Part shown: in pieces, positions 43,901-51,875 of the stretch
How the letters are laid out: each line of letters opens with the position of its first letter
Position numbering within the stretch: position 1 is the first letter of the stretch
Assembly: GCA_964561145.1 (NCBI GenBank)
Contig: CAZLNZ010000010.1
Location: 1-64,000 of the forward strand
Direction: 5' to 3'
DNA: 64,000 bases
Source of the DNA: RUG14300 sp964561145
Lineage (GTDB): Bacteria > Bacillota > Clostridia > Christensenellales > CAG-1252
Notes under the pieces: model-generated
The model's database searches: none
The model's input: only the letters and a program-made list of their open reading frames with translations
Told to the model about the DNA's origin: nothing
Translations under genes and position numbers: made by a program

Positions 43901-46410
43901 GTATCAATAATAGCAAGCTTTTTGCATCAAAGGTTACAGCGGTTTATTTCTCAAGAGATCATTTGATCCTAGAAGATGTTAAAAAGTACTATAGATTATC
44001 TAAGGATTATCTTATAGAAAATGAGTTGGTTTATAGCGGTATCGAAAGTGTTGACTTTGGTGCTACAAGCCTATATACAATGGATGCAAGTATTCAAAAT
44101 CAGTTCGAGATATACCCATTGCAAAATAGTGTTCAATCATTGAATGGTAAGAAACCTAGTGCTTATACCAAACGTATAAACTCTGAAGAAGATAAAGATG
44201 CAAGCTTTAACTTTAATAAGAAGATAAGACGTTACGCCTATGTTGCAGACGGAGGAGAACTTGCATATAATCAAGGCGAAGTGACGGATATCACTATAGC
44301 AATGATGGCATTTACCGATATTGACGAGGATAAACAATACTTCTTCGAGGGCGTCGACCAAAACGGAAAAACTCTTGGACTGTATAGGAACAAGGATAAG
44401 AAGGTATGTATCGATCATAACGGTACAACTTATATTACAGACTTAACCTTCACAACCGATGAATGGCATAGCATAGCCTTATCTAGAACTAAACGCATAG
44501 CACATAACTCATTGACTCAATGGACTGAATGTAGTTTGAGAGTTATGGTGGATGGTACTAGCTATACCAAGACAACATTATCGGGTCCCACCTATTCTGA
44601 TTTAAGTGTAATGATTGGTCGAAAATATAACACAGAAAACCACGTACATAATCTAGGTGAGAGCAGAATATGTTATCCCCTATACGGACAAATAGAAATG
44701 CTTGCAATAGCCGAAGCTTACTGTGAAGAAAGCACGATAAACAATCTATTTGACTCCTCTAAGTGTACAACAAAGGTAAATTACTACGATGATTTCGGAA
44801 TGCATAATCAAATGGAGATACAAGAGAATGGAGATTCTGTTTTAAGAAAAGTAGTTGCATATAAGGTGAGAGAATCCAAATACATATCAAATCAAGTTTG
44901 GCAAGAAGGTTTCTTTATTAATAATTCATATGTTATTCGTGAATATACAAAGGATGCATTGGGACGAGTAACTGCAATTAACAATCAAAAATGCTATGGT
45001 ATAACTCTTGATGATCACACCTACAGTTATGACAAGAGAGGATATCTAATAAGTGCAAACGGAGTATCATACACATATGATAAAAACGGCAATGTTACCA
45101 AGATAGGTGACAAGGTGTTGACCTATGATTCTACGATTAAAGATAGATTGATGTCATACGACGGAAATTCGATAACTTATGATAGCAAGAATTCCTTCAA
45201 TGTATCTTCGTATAAGGGTAACTACTATACCTTTGAAGGAAGACGCTTGACAAAGATAACCAACTCTTCGGGTTACTGGGAATACACTTATAATGACCTT
45301 GGCTTAAGGACCAAAAAGTGTAACCAAGATGGCACAATAACCTATTACGAATATGACGGAGATAAGCTTATCTACGAGAAAAGCTCAACCGCACGTCTAG
45401 ACTTCCTCTATGATGAGAACGGGGAACTTTATGGCTTTATCAAGGATTCCACGGATAAATACTTCTACATACGAGATTGTCTAAAAAATATTCTAGGAAT
45501 TATTGATTCTGAAGGTAAACTTGTGGTAAAATACAACTGTGAAGCTTATGGTAAATGTGCTATAGTTTCTGATACTAGTGGTTGTAGTCTCGGATCGCTC
45601 AATCCCTTCCGCTACAAAGGCTACTACTACGATTCGGAAACAGGAATGTACTATTGTCAATCTCGATACTATGTTCCCGACTGGTGCAGATGGCTTAACG
45701 CAGATAACCTTAACTTCCTCGAACCTCAATCCCTTAACGGTCTCAACCTCTTTGCTTACTGCAGCAACGACCCGGTGAATAATTGCGATCCCAGTGGGTG
45801 TTTTGCACTAAGTGCGTTTTTGATTGGTTTGGCGGCTAGTGCGATTGCCAGTTGGGCTTTGACTGAGATTTTTGGACATCAAATAGCAGGCGGAATTTGT
45901 TCCAGTGTAAGTGGAGCAACTGCGATATGTACAGGAGCTAGCTTGTTGAGTTTTGGACCGGTTGGATGGATTGCAGGTGGTGCATTAATCTTGATAGGTG
46001 CTGGAACAATGGCGTTTGGAGTAAATGAAATTGTTGCGGGGGCTACTGGAACAAACTATATTCAAAGCTGGAGCGGGATGAGTGATGTCCTTTATGAAGG
46101 TTTATATATAGGTTTTGAATCTGCAGCATTCATAGGGACAATTGCTGGTGGCATTTATATGAGCTATGCAAACGTTACAGGTGGAAAAGCTGAATTACAT
46201 GGGAAAGCATTTTCTCGACATTCTACCATGGATGATTTAGGCGTAAAGCAATACAGATTCTATGACTCAAAAGGTAATGCATGGTATGATAAAGATTTTA
46301 GACATCAGATTGGACATGAAAAATTTCCCCATTATCATGGCTGGGTAAATACGGATAGAACTACTCACCTTACGTTCTGGGATTTAATCAAATGGTTGTT
46401 TAGGAGGTAA
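40930..46410 (+). CDS. Giant RHS/YD-repeat protein with polymorphic C-terminal toxin tip
   Basis: An 1826-residue YD-repeat protein. Many YD repeats (Y-x-YD-x-x-GN; for example YDDNGNVVK) lie at about residues 480-790 and 1360-1560. Two concanavalin/LamG-like regions (near 855-1020 and 1100-1290) lie between them. The RHS core closes with GMYYCQSRYYVPDWCRWLN near 1571 and DPSG near 1620. The last 200 residues are a different unit: a hydrophobic pre-toxin stretch, then a His-rich tail (KDFRHQIGHEKFPHYHGW) that looks like a nuclease-type toxin. RHS cores form shells that hold the tip until delivery into a rival. There is no N-terminal signal peptide. An AGGAGG-led small gene, probably its immunity gene, follows 3 bp later. 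Confidence 0.88.
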   Translation: MNNGLKKITKQITNEIGAASVSVNPCGNSANMHITLPLVTTIGLDQFGASLIYNHQDKDVDGIFGKGFKLNYYGKKTEDGSTITMKNADGSTDTYTLDEWNEETQLKPSLHYESSYNLTSNLIFEDRVGNTRNYTTLSEYPESITMKSGESLTFSFISEIKRISNGKGDVVSFIPNDDGLIGVVEYSHDETNLTSAHLSYTNGKLSKVTYYSGQDVTSSISITSGIDYIMTIDDVSAYRIKYTFTNGKVSSILDGFDDSFTNGNQMIIEYGDNRSVITDSNNKKVYLFFDNEGIPLYEMSEEGYVVKTGIDNESKQVLSQSSSIAVKEDKLTNIFATESVLNYTKTNVEVENVVCNDVLLSDILGNSVCRVTGTESASGGLTMNVASNGIATDNLTAIIWGKQLTPCTDTCYVGARLSINGEYSELVKFDKKTVDGNFDIIVLGLTASKTYSNVSLTIMVEGNASIELGGIQVLKKDFGSFYQYDENGNNVYTLSSSGTTTTEYSSNLPSKSINQASQKAEYTFNEGKLTKTLGAYGVVTEYNYDSTNPSNLIKTEVINDDENKIMQTTKEYTSDGRFVSKTTDELGNSTSYVYDNLGKVKKVTNALSEVAQYTYNSDETLKSLALTFSGDALLKAEYTYDDRKRLTGISLANGSKYTFTYDNYNNISTVTLNGSLIFTYEYDTKGNITKQRYGRNGDGYLFEYSDDGRLIKVHYMNNSWVTTRSFSYEYNDKKQLVKITEGTSNIIAEYTYDDNGNVVKNSSASKSITYSYDNLGNVINKSTKVSNKTINTSYDSVARSKGSQPDSLMAAFKNKNCYIFTYDRITNSLSQRAGKDGVISYAKTNNKNLEYTYGLPITEDNSGCFQFWFKADSTSPSSSQRCLMTVKNNNENSTNSKCAIRVYLVNNDVKLAITDRNGTEKTLLTMSSCVNLSEWNFVSVDYMYRDDGLGYKAIAEYALTVNSKTQVYNFSDTDIVNINLGASEMAIGFDSINNSKLFASKVTAVYFSRDHLILEDVKKYYRLSKDYLIENELVYSGIESVDFGATSLYTMDASIQNQFEIYPLQNSVQSLNGKKPSAYTKRINSEEDKDASFNFNKKIRRYAYVADGGELAYNQGEVTDITIAMMAFTDIDEDKQYFFEGVDQNGKTLGLYRNKDKKVCIDHNGTTYITDLTFTTDEWHSIALSRTKRIAHNSLTQWTECSLRVMVDGTSYTKTTLSGPTYSDLSVMIGRKYNTENHVHNLGESRICYPLYGQIEMLAIAEAYCEESTINNLFDSSKCTTKVNYYDDFGMHNQMEIQENGDSVLRKVVAYKVRESKYISNQVWQEGFFINNSYVIREYTKDALGRVTAINNQKCYGITLDDHTYSYDKRGYLISANGVSYTYDKNGNVTKIGDKVLTYDSTIKDRLMSYDGNSITYDSKNSFNVSSYKGNYYTFEGRRLTKITNSSGYWEYTYNDLGLRTKKCNQDGTITYYEYDGDKLIYEKSSTARLDFLYDENGELYGFIKDSTDKYFYIRDCLKNILGIIDSEGKLVVKYNCEAYGKCAIVSDTSGCSLGSLNPFRYKGYYYDSETGMYYCQSRYYVPDWCRWLNADNLNFLEPQSLNGLNLFAYCSNDPVNNCDPSGCFALSAFLIGLAASAIASWALTEIFGHQIAGGICSSVSGATAICTGASLLSFGPVGWIAGGALILIGAGTMAFGVNEIVAGATGTNYIQSWSGMSDVLYEGLYIGFESAAFIGTIAGGIYMSYANVTGGKAELHGKAFSRHSTMDDLGVKQYRFYDSKGNAWYDKDFRHQIGHEKFPHYHGWVNTDRTTHLTFWDLIKWLFRR

Positions 46411-46413
46411 TAT

Positions 46414-46704
46414 ATGTGTTTTAAATATTGGTTTACAAAGAATGAGATAATACCTGAAAGGGAGTCATCCTTTTTGGAACTACTAAGTAGGCATGAAGAA
46501 TTTGCATTTACTTATAATGGAGTTGGGTATGAAATTGTATACGGAAGAGAACATGCCAATGGTGATATAAGACTATTATTCTTCTTATGTAAAAGTGAGC
46601 CGGGAACGTTGCTTCGGTCGTTTGATGACTGGACTGATTTTTTAAAGAACGGAACAATAGAAGAAAAACGTGTTTTTGATATCTTGGATGAAATCAAAGT
46701 TTGA
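46414..46704 (+). CDS. Probable immunity protein for the RHS tip
   Basis: A 96-residue acidic, soluble protein with no named domain. It begins 3 bp after the RHS stop, with AGGAGGTAAT as a strong ribosome site, the usual position of an immunity gene. Sequence ends at a strong terminator (46759-46801), so the RHS-immunity pair is a closed unit. The role is inferred from position and size only. Confidence 0.65.
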   Translation: MCFKYWFTKNEIIPERESSFLELLSRHEEFAFTYNGVGYEIVYGREHANGDIRLLFFLCKSEPGTLLRSFDDWTDFLKNGTIEEKRVFDILDEIKV

Positions 46705-46758
46705 GTTTAAAGATTTTCGACAGATTAAGATTTCAATTATAGTTGAATAGTTAGTTCA

Positions 46759-46801
46759 ATCCCCTTTGTTAGAATTTCAACAATGGGGATTTTTCTATTT
46801 T
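46759..46801 (+). terminator. Terminator of the RHS-immunity pair
   Basis: ATCCCC (46759-46764) and TGTT pair with AACA and GGGGAT (ending 46790), followed by TTTTCTATTTTTC. Confidence 0.8.
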
Positions 46802-46822
46802 TCTTTTTTATCAACCATCATC

Positions 46823-47702
46823 TACGAGATTGTCTAAAAAATATTCTAGGAATTATTGATTCTGACGGTAAACTTGTGGTAAAATACTACCTGAAGCATA
46901 TGGTAAATGTGCTATAGTCTCTGATACCAGTGGTTGTAGTATTGGCTCACTTAATCCATTCCGCTACAAAGGCTATTACTATGATTCGGAAACGGGCATG
47001 TATTATTGCCAATCCCGATACTATGTTCCCGAGTGGTGCAGATGGCTCAATGGAGATAACCCTAACTTCCTTGAACCTCAATCCCTTAACGGACTTAACC
47101 TCTTTGCTTACTGCAGCAACGACCCGGTGAATGCTGGTGATCCGACTGGACACAAGCCTTTACCTAAATGGGCACAATGACTGATTTTTGCGGCAGTTAC
47201 TGGGATTTGTATCGGGGTTAGTATAGCAACCGCCGGTGCGGGAGCAGGTATTGCTGCAACGGTTGCACATTCTGCAGCTGTAGGCTTCTTGGTAGGAGCT
47301 GGAACGAATGTCGTGATTCAATCAATTGAGAAGGGTGATAGTATTCAAAACATAGATCCCATTGAAACATTGTCGGCAGGTGGAAAAAGTGCTGCGATTG
47401 CGGCATTTACAAGTTTACTGGTACCACTATTTAGTTTTTGGGGTGAAACCGCATTGTGGCAACTTGGAGCTCAGATTAACGACGGCATATTCATGGGAGG
47501 AAAAGTGAATTTGGCATTTAAGAATCTTGCAGCTTTCGGTGCAGTGGTAGGGAAAGCTGCGGGATTTATTGTAGGTGCAGCGGTAGCAAACGAATTGGGC
47601 TCCAGCTTGTTTGGAGTGCTCCCGGGAATAAAAGAAGATGTTAAATCAGGTATCACGGATTGGATTAAAGAAATTGTAAAGAGATTATTGGAGAACGCAT
47701 GA
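46823..47702 (+). pseudogene. Displaced RHS C-terminal cassette, broken by a frameshift and a stop
   Basis: Positions 46823-47132 are a close copy of the RHS core end at 45470-45780. After this point the tip differs completely. One base is missing compared with the parent near 46888, shifting the frame. Downstream, the frame encoding MYYCQSRYYVPEWCRWLNGDN runs to DPTGHKPLPKWAQ and hits TGA at 47178, then stays open to 47702 with a hydrophobic pre-toxin region (AGAGAGIAATVAHSA) and a final FGVLPGIKEDVKSG tail. No start codon or promoter serves it. This is the structure of an orphan RHS tip awaiting recombination, now decayed. Confidence 0.85.
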
Positions 47703-48202
47703 AAGAATCGATTATTGAAAGCACATTGACTTATGGGTATAATATGACAAGATGGAAGGTCATAATGTGTTTTGTCGGTGGTTTGGTGAATTGTATTTTA
47801 TTATTTGCGGTTGCAATAAATGAATTAATGGAAGATGACTTGGGCGGAATGGTTGTATTGCTGGCAAGCGGGTTATTGTTTGGGATAATGGGCGTTGCAT
47901 TGTTTGTTATTCAGAAAAGGATTAAAAGCAAAATTGATCTATGGCTCGCAGATGCTGTTGAATTGGAAGCATTCTGTACATTTTCGAATGATTATGTTAG
48001 ACATTTTAACGGTTCTATCAAGATCGTTGTTGAATTTGACTATGAAGGTATATCAATGAACCGAGTTAGCGGAAAACATCAATATACCACTTTCGGGTCG
48101 TCCGAGGATGGCTATTCAAGGTTTTTTAGACGATATGTTGACAAAAAGATTAAGATTCTATATAGCCCAAAATATAATCAAGTAATGATACCCTATCAGT
48201 AA
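47699..48202 (+). CDS. Probable immunity protein of the orphan RHS tip, membrane type
   Basis: A 167-residue protein with two predicted membrane helices (about residues 20-40 and 48-70) and a soluble C-terminal domain. Its ATG overlaps the end of the orphan tip frame by 4 bp (ATGA), as expected for an immunity gene that moves together with its toxin tip. Membrane-bound immunity suits a toxin that attacks the membrane. Function inferred from context. Confidence 0.6.
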   Translation: MKESIIESTLTYGYNMTRWKVIMCFVGGLVNCILLFAVAINELMEDDLGGMVVLLASGLLFGIMGVALFVIQKRIKSKIDLWLADAVELEAFCTFSNDYVRHFNGSIKIVVEFDYEGISMNRVSGKHQYTTFGSSEDGYSRFFRRYVDKKIKILYSPKYNQVMIPYQ

Positions 48203-48214
48203 TGGAATTGTATG

Positions 48215-48248
48215 TTGGTTGGCAGATAACTGCCAGCCAATACTCTTT
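48215..48248 (+). terminator. Terminator-like hairpin after the second immunity gene
   Basis: TTGGTTGGCAG (48215-48225) pairs with CTGCCAGCCAA (48230-48240, one wobble) around ATAA, with a weak T-tract. Confidence 0.55.
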
Positions 48249-48302
48249 AGTATCCAGTATAAATGCATAATTGTAGAAACAATCATATATTAGAGGATGA
48301 TT

Positions 48303-48854
48303 ATGAAAAAGAAATATTATTATCGCACTCATCCAATTTGGCAATTTGGTCGTATGGTTTTATATTTGCTATTAGCCATATTACTTTCAGGATGGACCAT
48401 ATGGGTCGTTGCACTAGGTAAAGGGATAGCGAGAAACTCACTAAACTCGCTTGAAGTGTTTTTCGCCATTGTGGTGCAAGTAATTCTGTCTGGAATAATA
48501 TACATATTTATTCGTTGGTATATCCGATGGGAAAAGAATCATGGTATATGTTTTGATTTAGATAATATATACGTCAACGATGAAGATAAGCGAATGCCAC
48601 CCTTGATAAGTATTCAATACTATGCGGAAGCACGATATGAAGATATAGAGTTTATTGATATAGAATGGATTTACGCTGATAGTAAAGGTGGACCTCTTGA
48701 GTTGTCGGGCTTGACAGCAGATGATAAGCTTGTGTATTTAGTAGTTAGAACGAAAGAAAACACTGTCCGCTTTTATGTGTCTGTATTCTTGCCAAATTCG
48801 ATCATTAAAATTGTTGATGAACTTAGGCAAAGAATGGCTTTTTGTTGGAAATAA
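48303..48854 (+). CDS. Hypothetical two-helix membrane protein, RHS island
   Basis: A 183-residue protein with two predicted membrane helices (about residues 15-35 and 50-70) and a soluble C-terminal part (HGICFDLDNIYVNDEDK onward). The general plan resembles the preceding membrane-type immunity gene, but the sequences differ. AGAGG lies 6 nt before the ATG at 48303; an in-frame ATG at 48297 is less well placed. It may be another immunity or accessory gene of the toxin island. After it, 48855-48985 has no gene. Confidence 0.55.
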   Translation: MKKKYYYRTHPIWQFGRMVLYLLLAILLSGWTIWVVALGKGIARNSLNSLEVFFAIVVQVILSGIIYIFIRWYIRWEKNHGICFDLDNIYVNDEDKRMPPLISIQYYAEARYEDIEFIDIEWIYADSKGGPLELSGLTADDKLVYLVVRTKENTVRFYVSVFLPNSIIKIVDELRQRMAFCWK

Positions 48855-48985
48855 TACTGAATTGATTACAAACGATGAAATATTGACAAAACTGAAAAGA
48901 CCTGAGATGGATAAAAAGTAGGCTCAATGTCAAATGTTGGGGCGGAGATAAAATTTTAACTTAATCACAATTAATTCAAATTTCT

Positions 48986-50299
48986 TTAAAGCTTTTTTCT
49001 TAAACCCTTTGGATAATGGTTTTTGCCACGCTCGTTGCTTACTTTAATTCCACCCAATGCACAGCCTTCGACGGCGAGTACGGCATATCCTGAGGGAAGA
49101 TTCGCATTAACTTCTTCTCCAAAAATGTACTTTGGTATACGTTCATCTTGTAATTGCAAGTTTAAAACGTTTTGAAATAGGCTGATTTTGGCGGAGAATA
49201 GCTGATGATGAGGAATTATTCGTTGGTCTATATCTCCGATTTTTACGCCACATCCGATAATTCCGTATGGAAGAGATGGAATGTTTGATGGAGGAATGAA
49301 GAGCTTATTGCCGAAAACATATGCATTTGGAGTTTGTTTTAAATTTTCTTTTGCAAAATCTCTTAAAAGTGCGTTTTCCTTTTTATTCAAATCTCTGTAA
49401 AATGGTTTTTGTTTATCCGAGATAATGGCGTTTGAAGAAATTTTTTTTAACTTGGCTATAAAATGACCTTCCCCGTTTTGCTTGTGAGGATATACTCTGG
49501 CTGTAAAGTGATTTTTATCATAGCCTTTTTCGGTGTACTCGTTATTGATTTCAAGCAATTCAAAATCCTCTTCTTGAATGAATTTTTCAATTACAAATTC
49601 ATTCTCCTCTTTTGAGAAGGTACAGGTCGAATATACTAAAATACCGCCGCATTTGAGACATTTGCCGCCTTCTTTGAGTATCTCCAGTTGTCTTTTTGCA
49701 CATGCGTCTACCGATTTTAACGACCATTCAAGGCACGCCTCCGGGCTTTTTCTAAACATTCCTTCTCCTGAACAGGGGGCATCGACTAACACTTTGTCTG
49801 CCCATTCGGAGATGTGTTTTGATAGTTCTGCAGGAGCTAGAGAGGTCACTATTACGTTGCTAAAGCCCAACCTTTCGATGTTTCCCAGTAAAACTCGGCT
49901 TCTACTTTGATTTATTTCATTTGAAATCAAGGTTCCGTTCCCGATTTTTGCAGCAATTTGTCCGCTTTTTCCGCCGGGGGCGGCACATAAGTCTAGAACC
50001 CTATCTCCTTCTTGCGGTGCAAGAACTTCTACCGGCAGCATTGCAGAGGGTTCTTGCATATAGTATGCACCTGCATGGTGTAGTGGAGATGATCCGATTT
50101 TTTCATTTTCGGTATAGTATGCATTTTTTGCATAGGGTACTTCACCTGTTGCAAATTGAGTTAGGTCAAAGGTACACTTTTTTTCTGTATTTACTCTGAA
50201 AGCTTTATATGGTTTGCGATTGTATGCACATAAAAACTCGGAGTAATCATCTCCAAGATAGTCTTTCATTCTATTAAGGAAATCTAAAGGTAGGCTCAT
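48986..50299 (-). CDS. RsmF/RsmB-like rRNA m5C methyltransferase
   Basis: A 437-residue SAM-dependent RNA methyltransferase that methylates cytosine C5 in rRNA. SAM motif DLCAAPGGKSGQIA, catalytic Cys in PCSGEGMFRK, the second Cys in STCTFSKEENE, and an N-terminal LP-x-x-F-x-x-RM start fit the RsmF (YebU-like) group. The C-terminal 130 residues form the PUA-like extension of that group. No ribosome site is visible before the ATG at 50299. The gene is alone between non-coding stretches. Confidence 0.87.
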   Translation of the reverse strand: MSLPLDFLNRMKDYLGDDYSEFLCAYNRKPYKAFRVNTEKKCTFDLTQFATGEVPYAKNAYYTENEKIGSSPLHHAGAYYMQEPSAMLPVEVLAPQEGDRVLDLCAAPGGKSGQIAAKIGNGTLISNEINQSRSRVLLGNIERLGFSNVIVTSLAPAELSKHISEWADKVLVDAPCSGEGMFRKSPEACLEWSLKSVDACAKRQLEILKEGGKCLKCGGILVYSTCTFSKEENEFVIEKFIQEEDFELLEINNEYTEKGYDKNHFTARVYPHKQNGEGHFIAKLKKISSNAIISDKQKPFYRDLNKKENALLRDFAKENLKQTPNAYVFGNKLFIPPSNIPSLPYGIIGCGVKIGDIDQRIIPHHQLFSAKISLFQNVLNLQLQDERIPKYIFGEEVNANLPSGYAVLAVEGCALGGIKVSNERGKNHYPKGLRKKL

Positions 50300-50469
50300 A
50301 TTAGATTAATGATTCAATTGCGTTAAAGGTAAATAATGAGGTATACTGTTGAAATTAAGGCAGTATACAGTAATTATTTTAATAGATAGTAACTTTATTT
50401 GTCCTATCTCTTGTATCGTTATAATAAAGTGCAATGCTAGCCAAATCGATAAAAGCGTTGGAGTAATTG

Positions 50470-51834
50470 TTAACTATATTTTTTTCTTTCCGAATGTAGG
50501 GACATTTCCTCTGTGTCAATATCGGGATTTTTGTTTACGATTATGGCGAATGAGTAACTCTTTTCCTTATAGGTAATCGTTGCACATGTCATCCCGTATT
50601 CGGCTGTTTTCGTATAGGATAAATCTTCTAGCTCGGCAAATGTTCCGTCAAAGATATATTCCTCGCTTTTGTCGTTGTATTTTGCATACAATCTAAGACC
50701 GTAATAGCTGATTTCATCGCCTTCGGTGTAATTGCTGTAGATCGGGGTGGAGTAGACTATTAAGTCGATCAGCTTCTTTTCTTCATATACCGTAATATTG
50801 ATTTTAGCGAATGTCGGTGAATCGGAGTGTTTGTACTTAACGATTATCTCCACGTCGCCTGTTTGCGTCAGAGGTTCATCTTCAGATATCGAAAAGAGTA
50901 AGTCGTTATGTGTTACGGTAAATGAATTCAAGCTTGTAAATATCTCCCCTTTTATATCGGAATAATCGAGCGTGCCTCCTAATATGTATTCTTTTTGGAA
51001 GGCATTTTCTTGAAGTTCGATTTTTATTATTTCAATGGGATTGGCATTAACTGAAAAAGTATCGGTATAGATTTTGCCGTATAGCTTGGTTGTGACGGTT
51101 ATTTCATTAGAACCCACCCTGAGTTTATATTCTGTTAAATCGTAATCCGATAAATCCGTACCTAAGCTACCATCGTTATATACCTCTTTGACGATCAGTC
51201 CGTCTGGGTCCACACTTTCGCCTTCGTAGTATTCTGTTTTATAGGGAAGTCTTGTAATTTTAATTCCGGACAACTCTTTTTTTACCACGGTAATTGGGAT
51301 CGTGAATTTTACAGAATCCATAGTAAGGGTAACGGTTTCCAGTCCAATTTCTGCAGTTTGCGGTGTAATATTAAAGGAGGAAATTCCTCTTTCGGCAATA
51401 ATTCCGTCGGTAAAAGTGATCATTGCTTTGAAATCTTCGAGCTTGATCGTTTGTCCTTCTACGAAGGTGGTTGAGGGGGTGTTTACGATTTCTCCCGATA
51501 CCGCTTTGTGGGTGGTTACTTGAATCTTTTGCGTAGATATATAGGAAACATCATCTTTTTGATAGGTTATTACTAAGGTGTGGGAGCCCAAGCTCGTATC
51601 GAAACCCGAAACCATATCATTTGTTACTTCAACGTCATAGTTGTTTCCATCACTAACTCTAACCGTTATTTTACAACCTGACATATCAAGCTCTTCACCT
51701 TGATAATATAGAACTTTTGTTGGAGGCGTTGAAACATAAATGCCGTATATTTCTTTTTTTTCGCACGCAGAAAAACCGCAAGTAATTATTGCGGCTAGCA
51801 TTATGACAACGAGAATTACAGATGCTTTTTTCAT
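50470..51834 (-). CDS. Lipoprotein with tandem Ig-like (Big_3-type) domains
   Basis: A 454-residue exported lipoprotein, lipobox FSAC with Cys24. The mature part consists of about five beta-rich repeats of 75-85 residues, each opening with a P-x-x-x-x-Y-x-x-GE motif (for example PPTKVLYYQGEELDMSG and PYKTEYYEGESVDPDG), the pattern of bacterial Big_3 Ig-like domains. A surface spacer or adhesive/sugar-binding role is likely. GAGGT precedes the ATG. It starts 41 bp after rho on the same strand and may share its transcript. Confidence 0.82.
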   Translation of the reverse strand: MKKASVILVVIMLAAIITCGFSACEKKEIYGIYVSTPPTKVLYYQGEELDMSGCKITVRVSDGNNYDVEVTNDMVSGFDTSLGSHTLVITYQKDDVSYISTQKIQVTTHKAVSGEIVNTPSTTFVEGQTIKLEDFKAMITFTDGIIAERGISSFNITPQTAEIGLETVTLTMDSVKFTIPITVVKKELSGIKITRLPYKTEYYEGESVDPDGLIVKEVYNDGSLGTDLSDYDLTEYKLRVGSNEITVTTKLYGKIYTDTFSVNANPIEIIKIELQENAFQKEYILGGTLDYSDIKGEIFTSLNSFTVTHNDLLFSISEDEPLTQTGDVEIIVKYKHSDSPTFAKINITVYEEKKLIDLIVYSTPIYSNYTEGDEISYYGLRLYAKYNDKSEEYIFDGTFAELEDLSYTKTAEYGMTCATITYKEKSYSFAIIVNKNPDIDTEEMSLHSERKKYS

Positions 51835-51875
51835 ATAATAACCTCAAAAGCGGTGCCGTAAGATGGTATAACAAC

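Noticed and set aside
47178..47180. In-frame TGA in the orphan RHS tip as a possible selenocysteine codon
   Set aside because: No SECIS-like hairpin stands out after it, the cassette also carries a separate one-base deletion, and other TGA codons here are normal stops. Decay is the simpler reading.
50299..50330. rsmF-like gene as leaderless
   Set aside because: The ribosome site is indeed missing, but the best -10 (ATTAAT) and -35 (TTTACC) match only 4 of 6 bases each.
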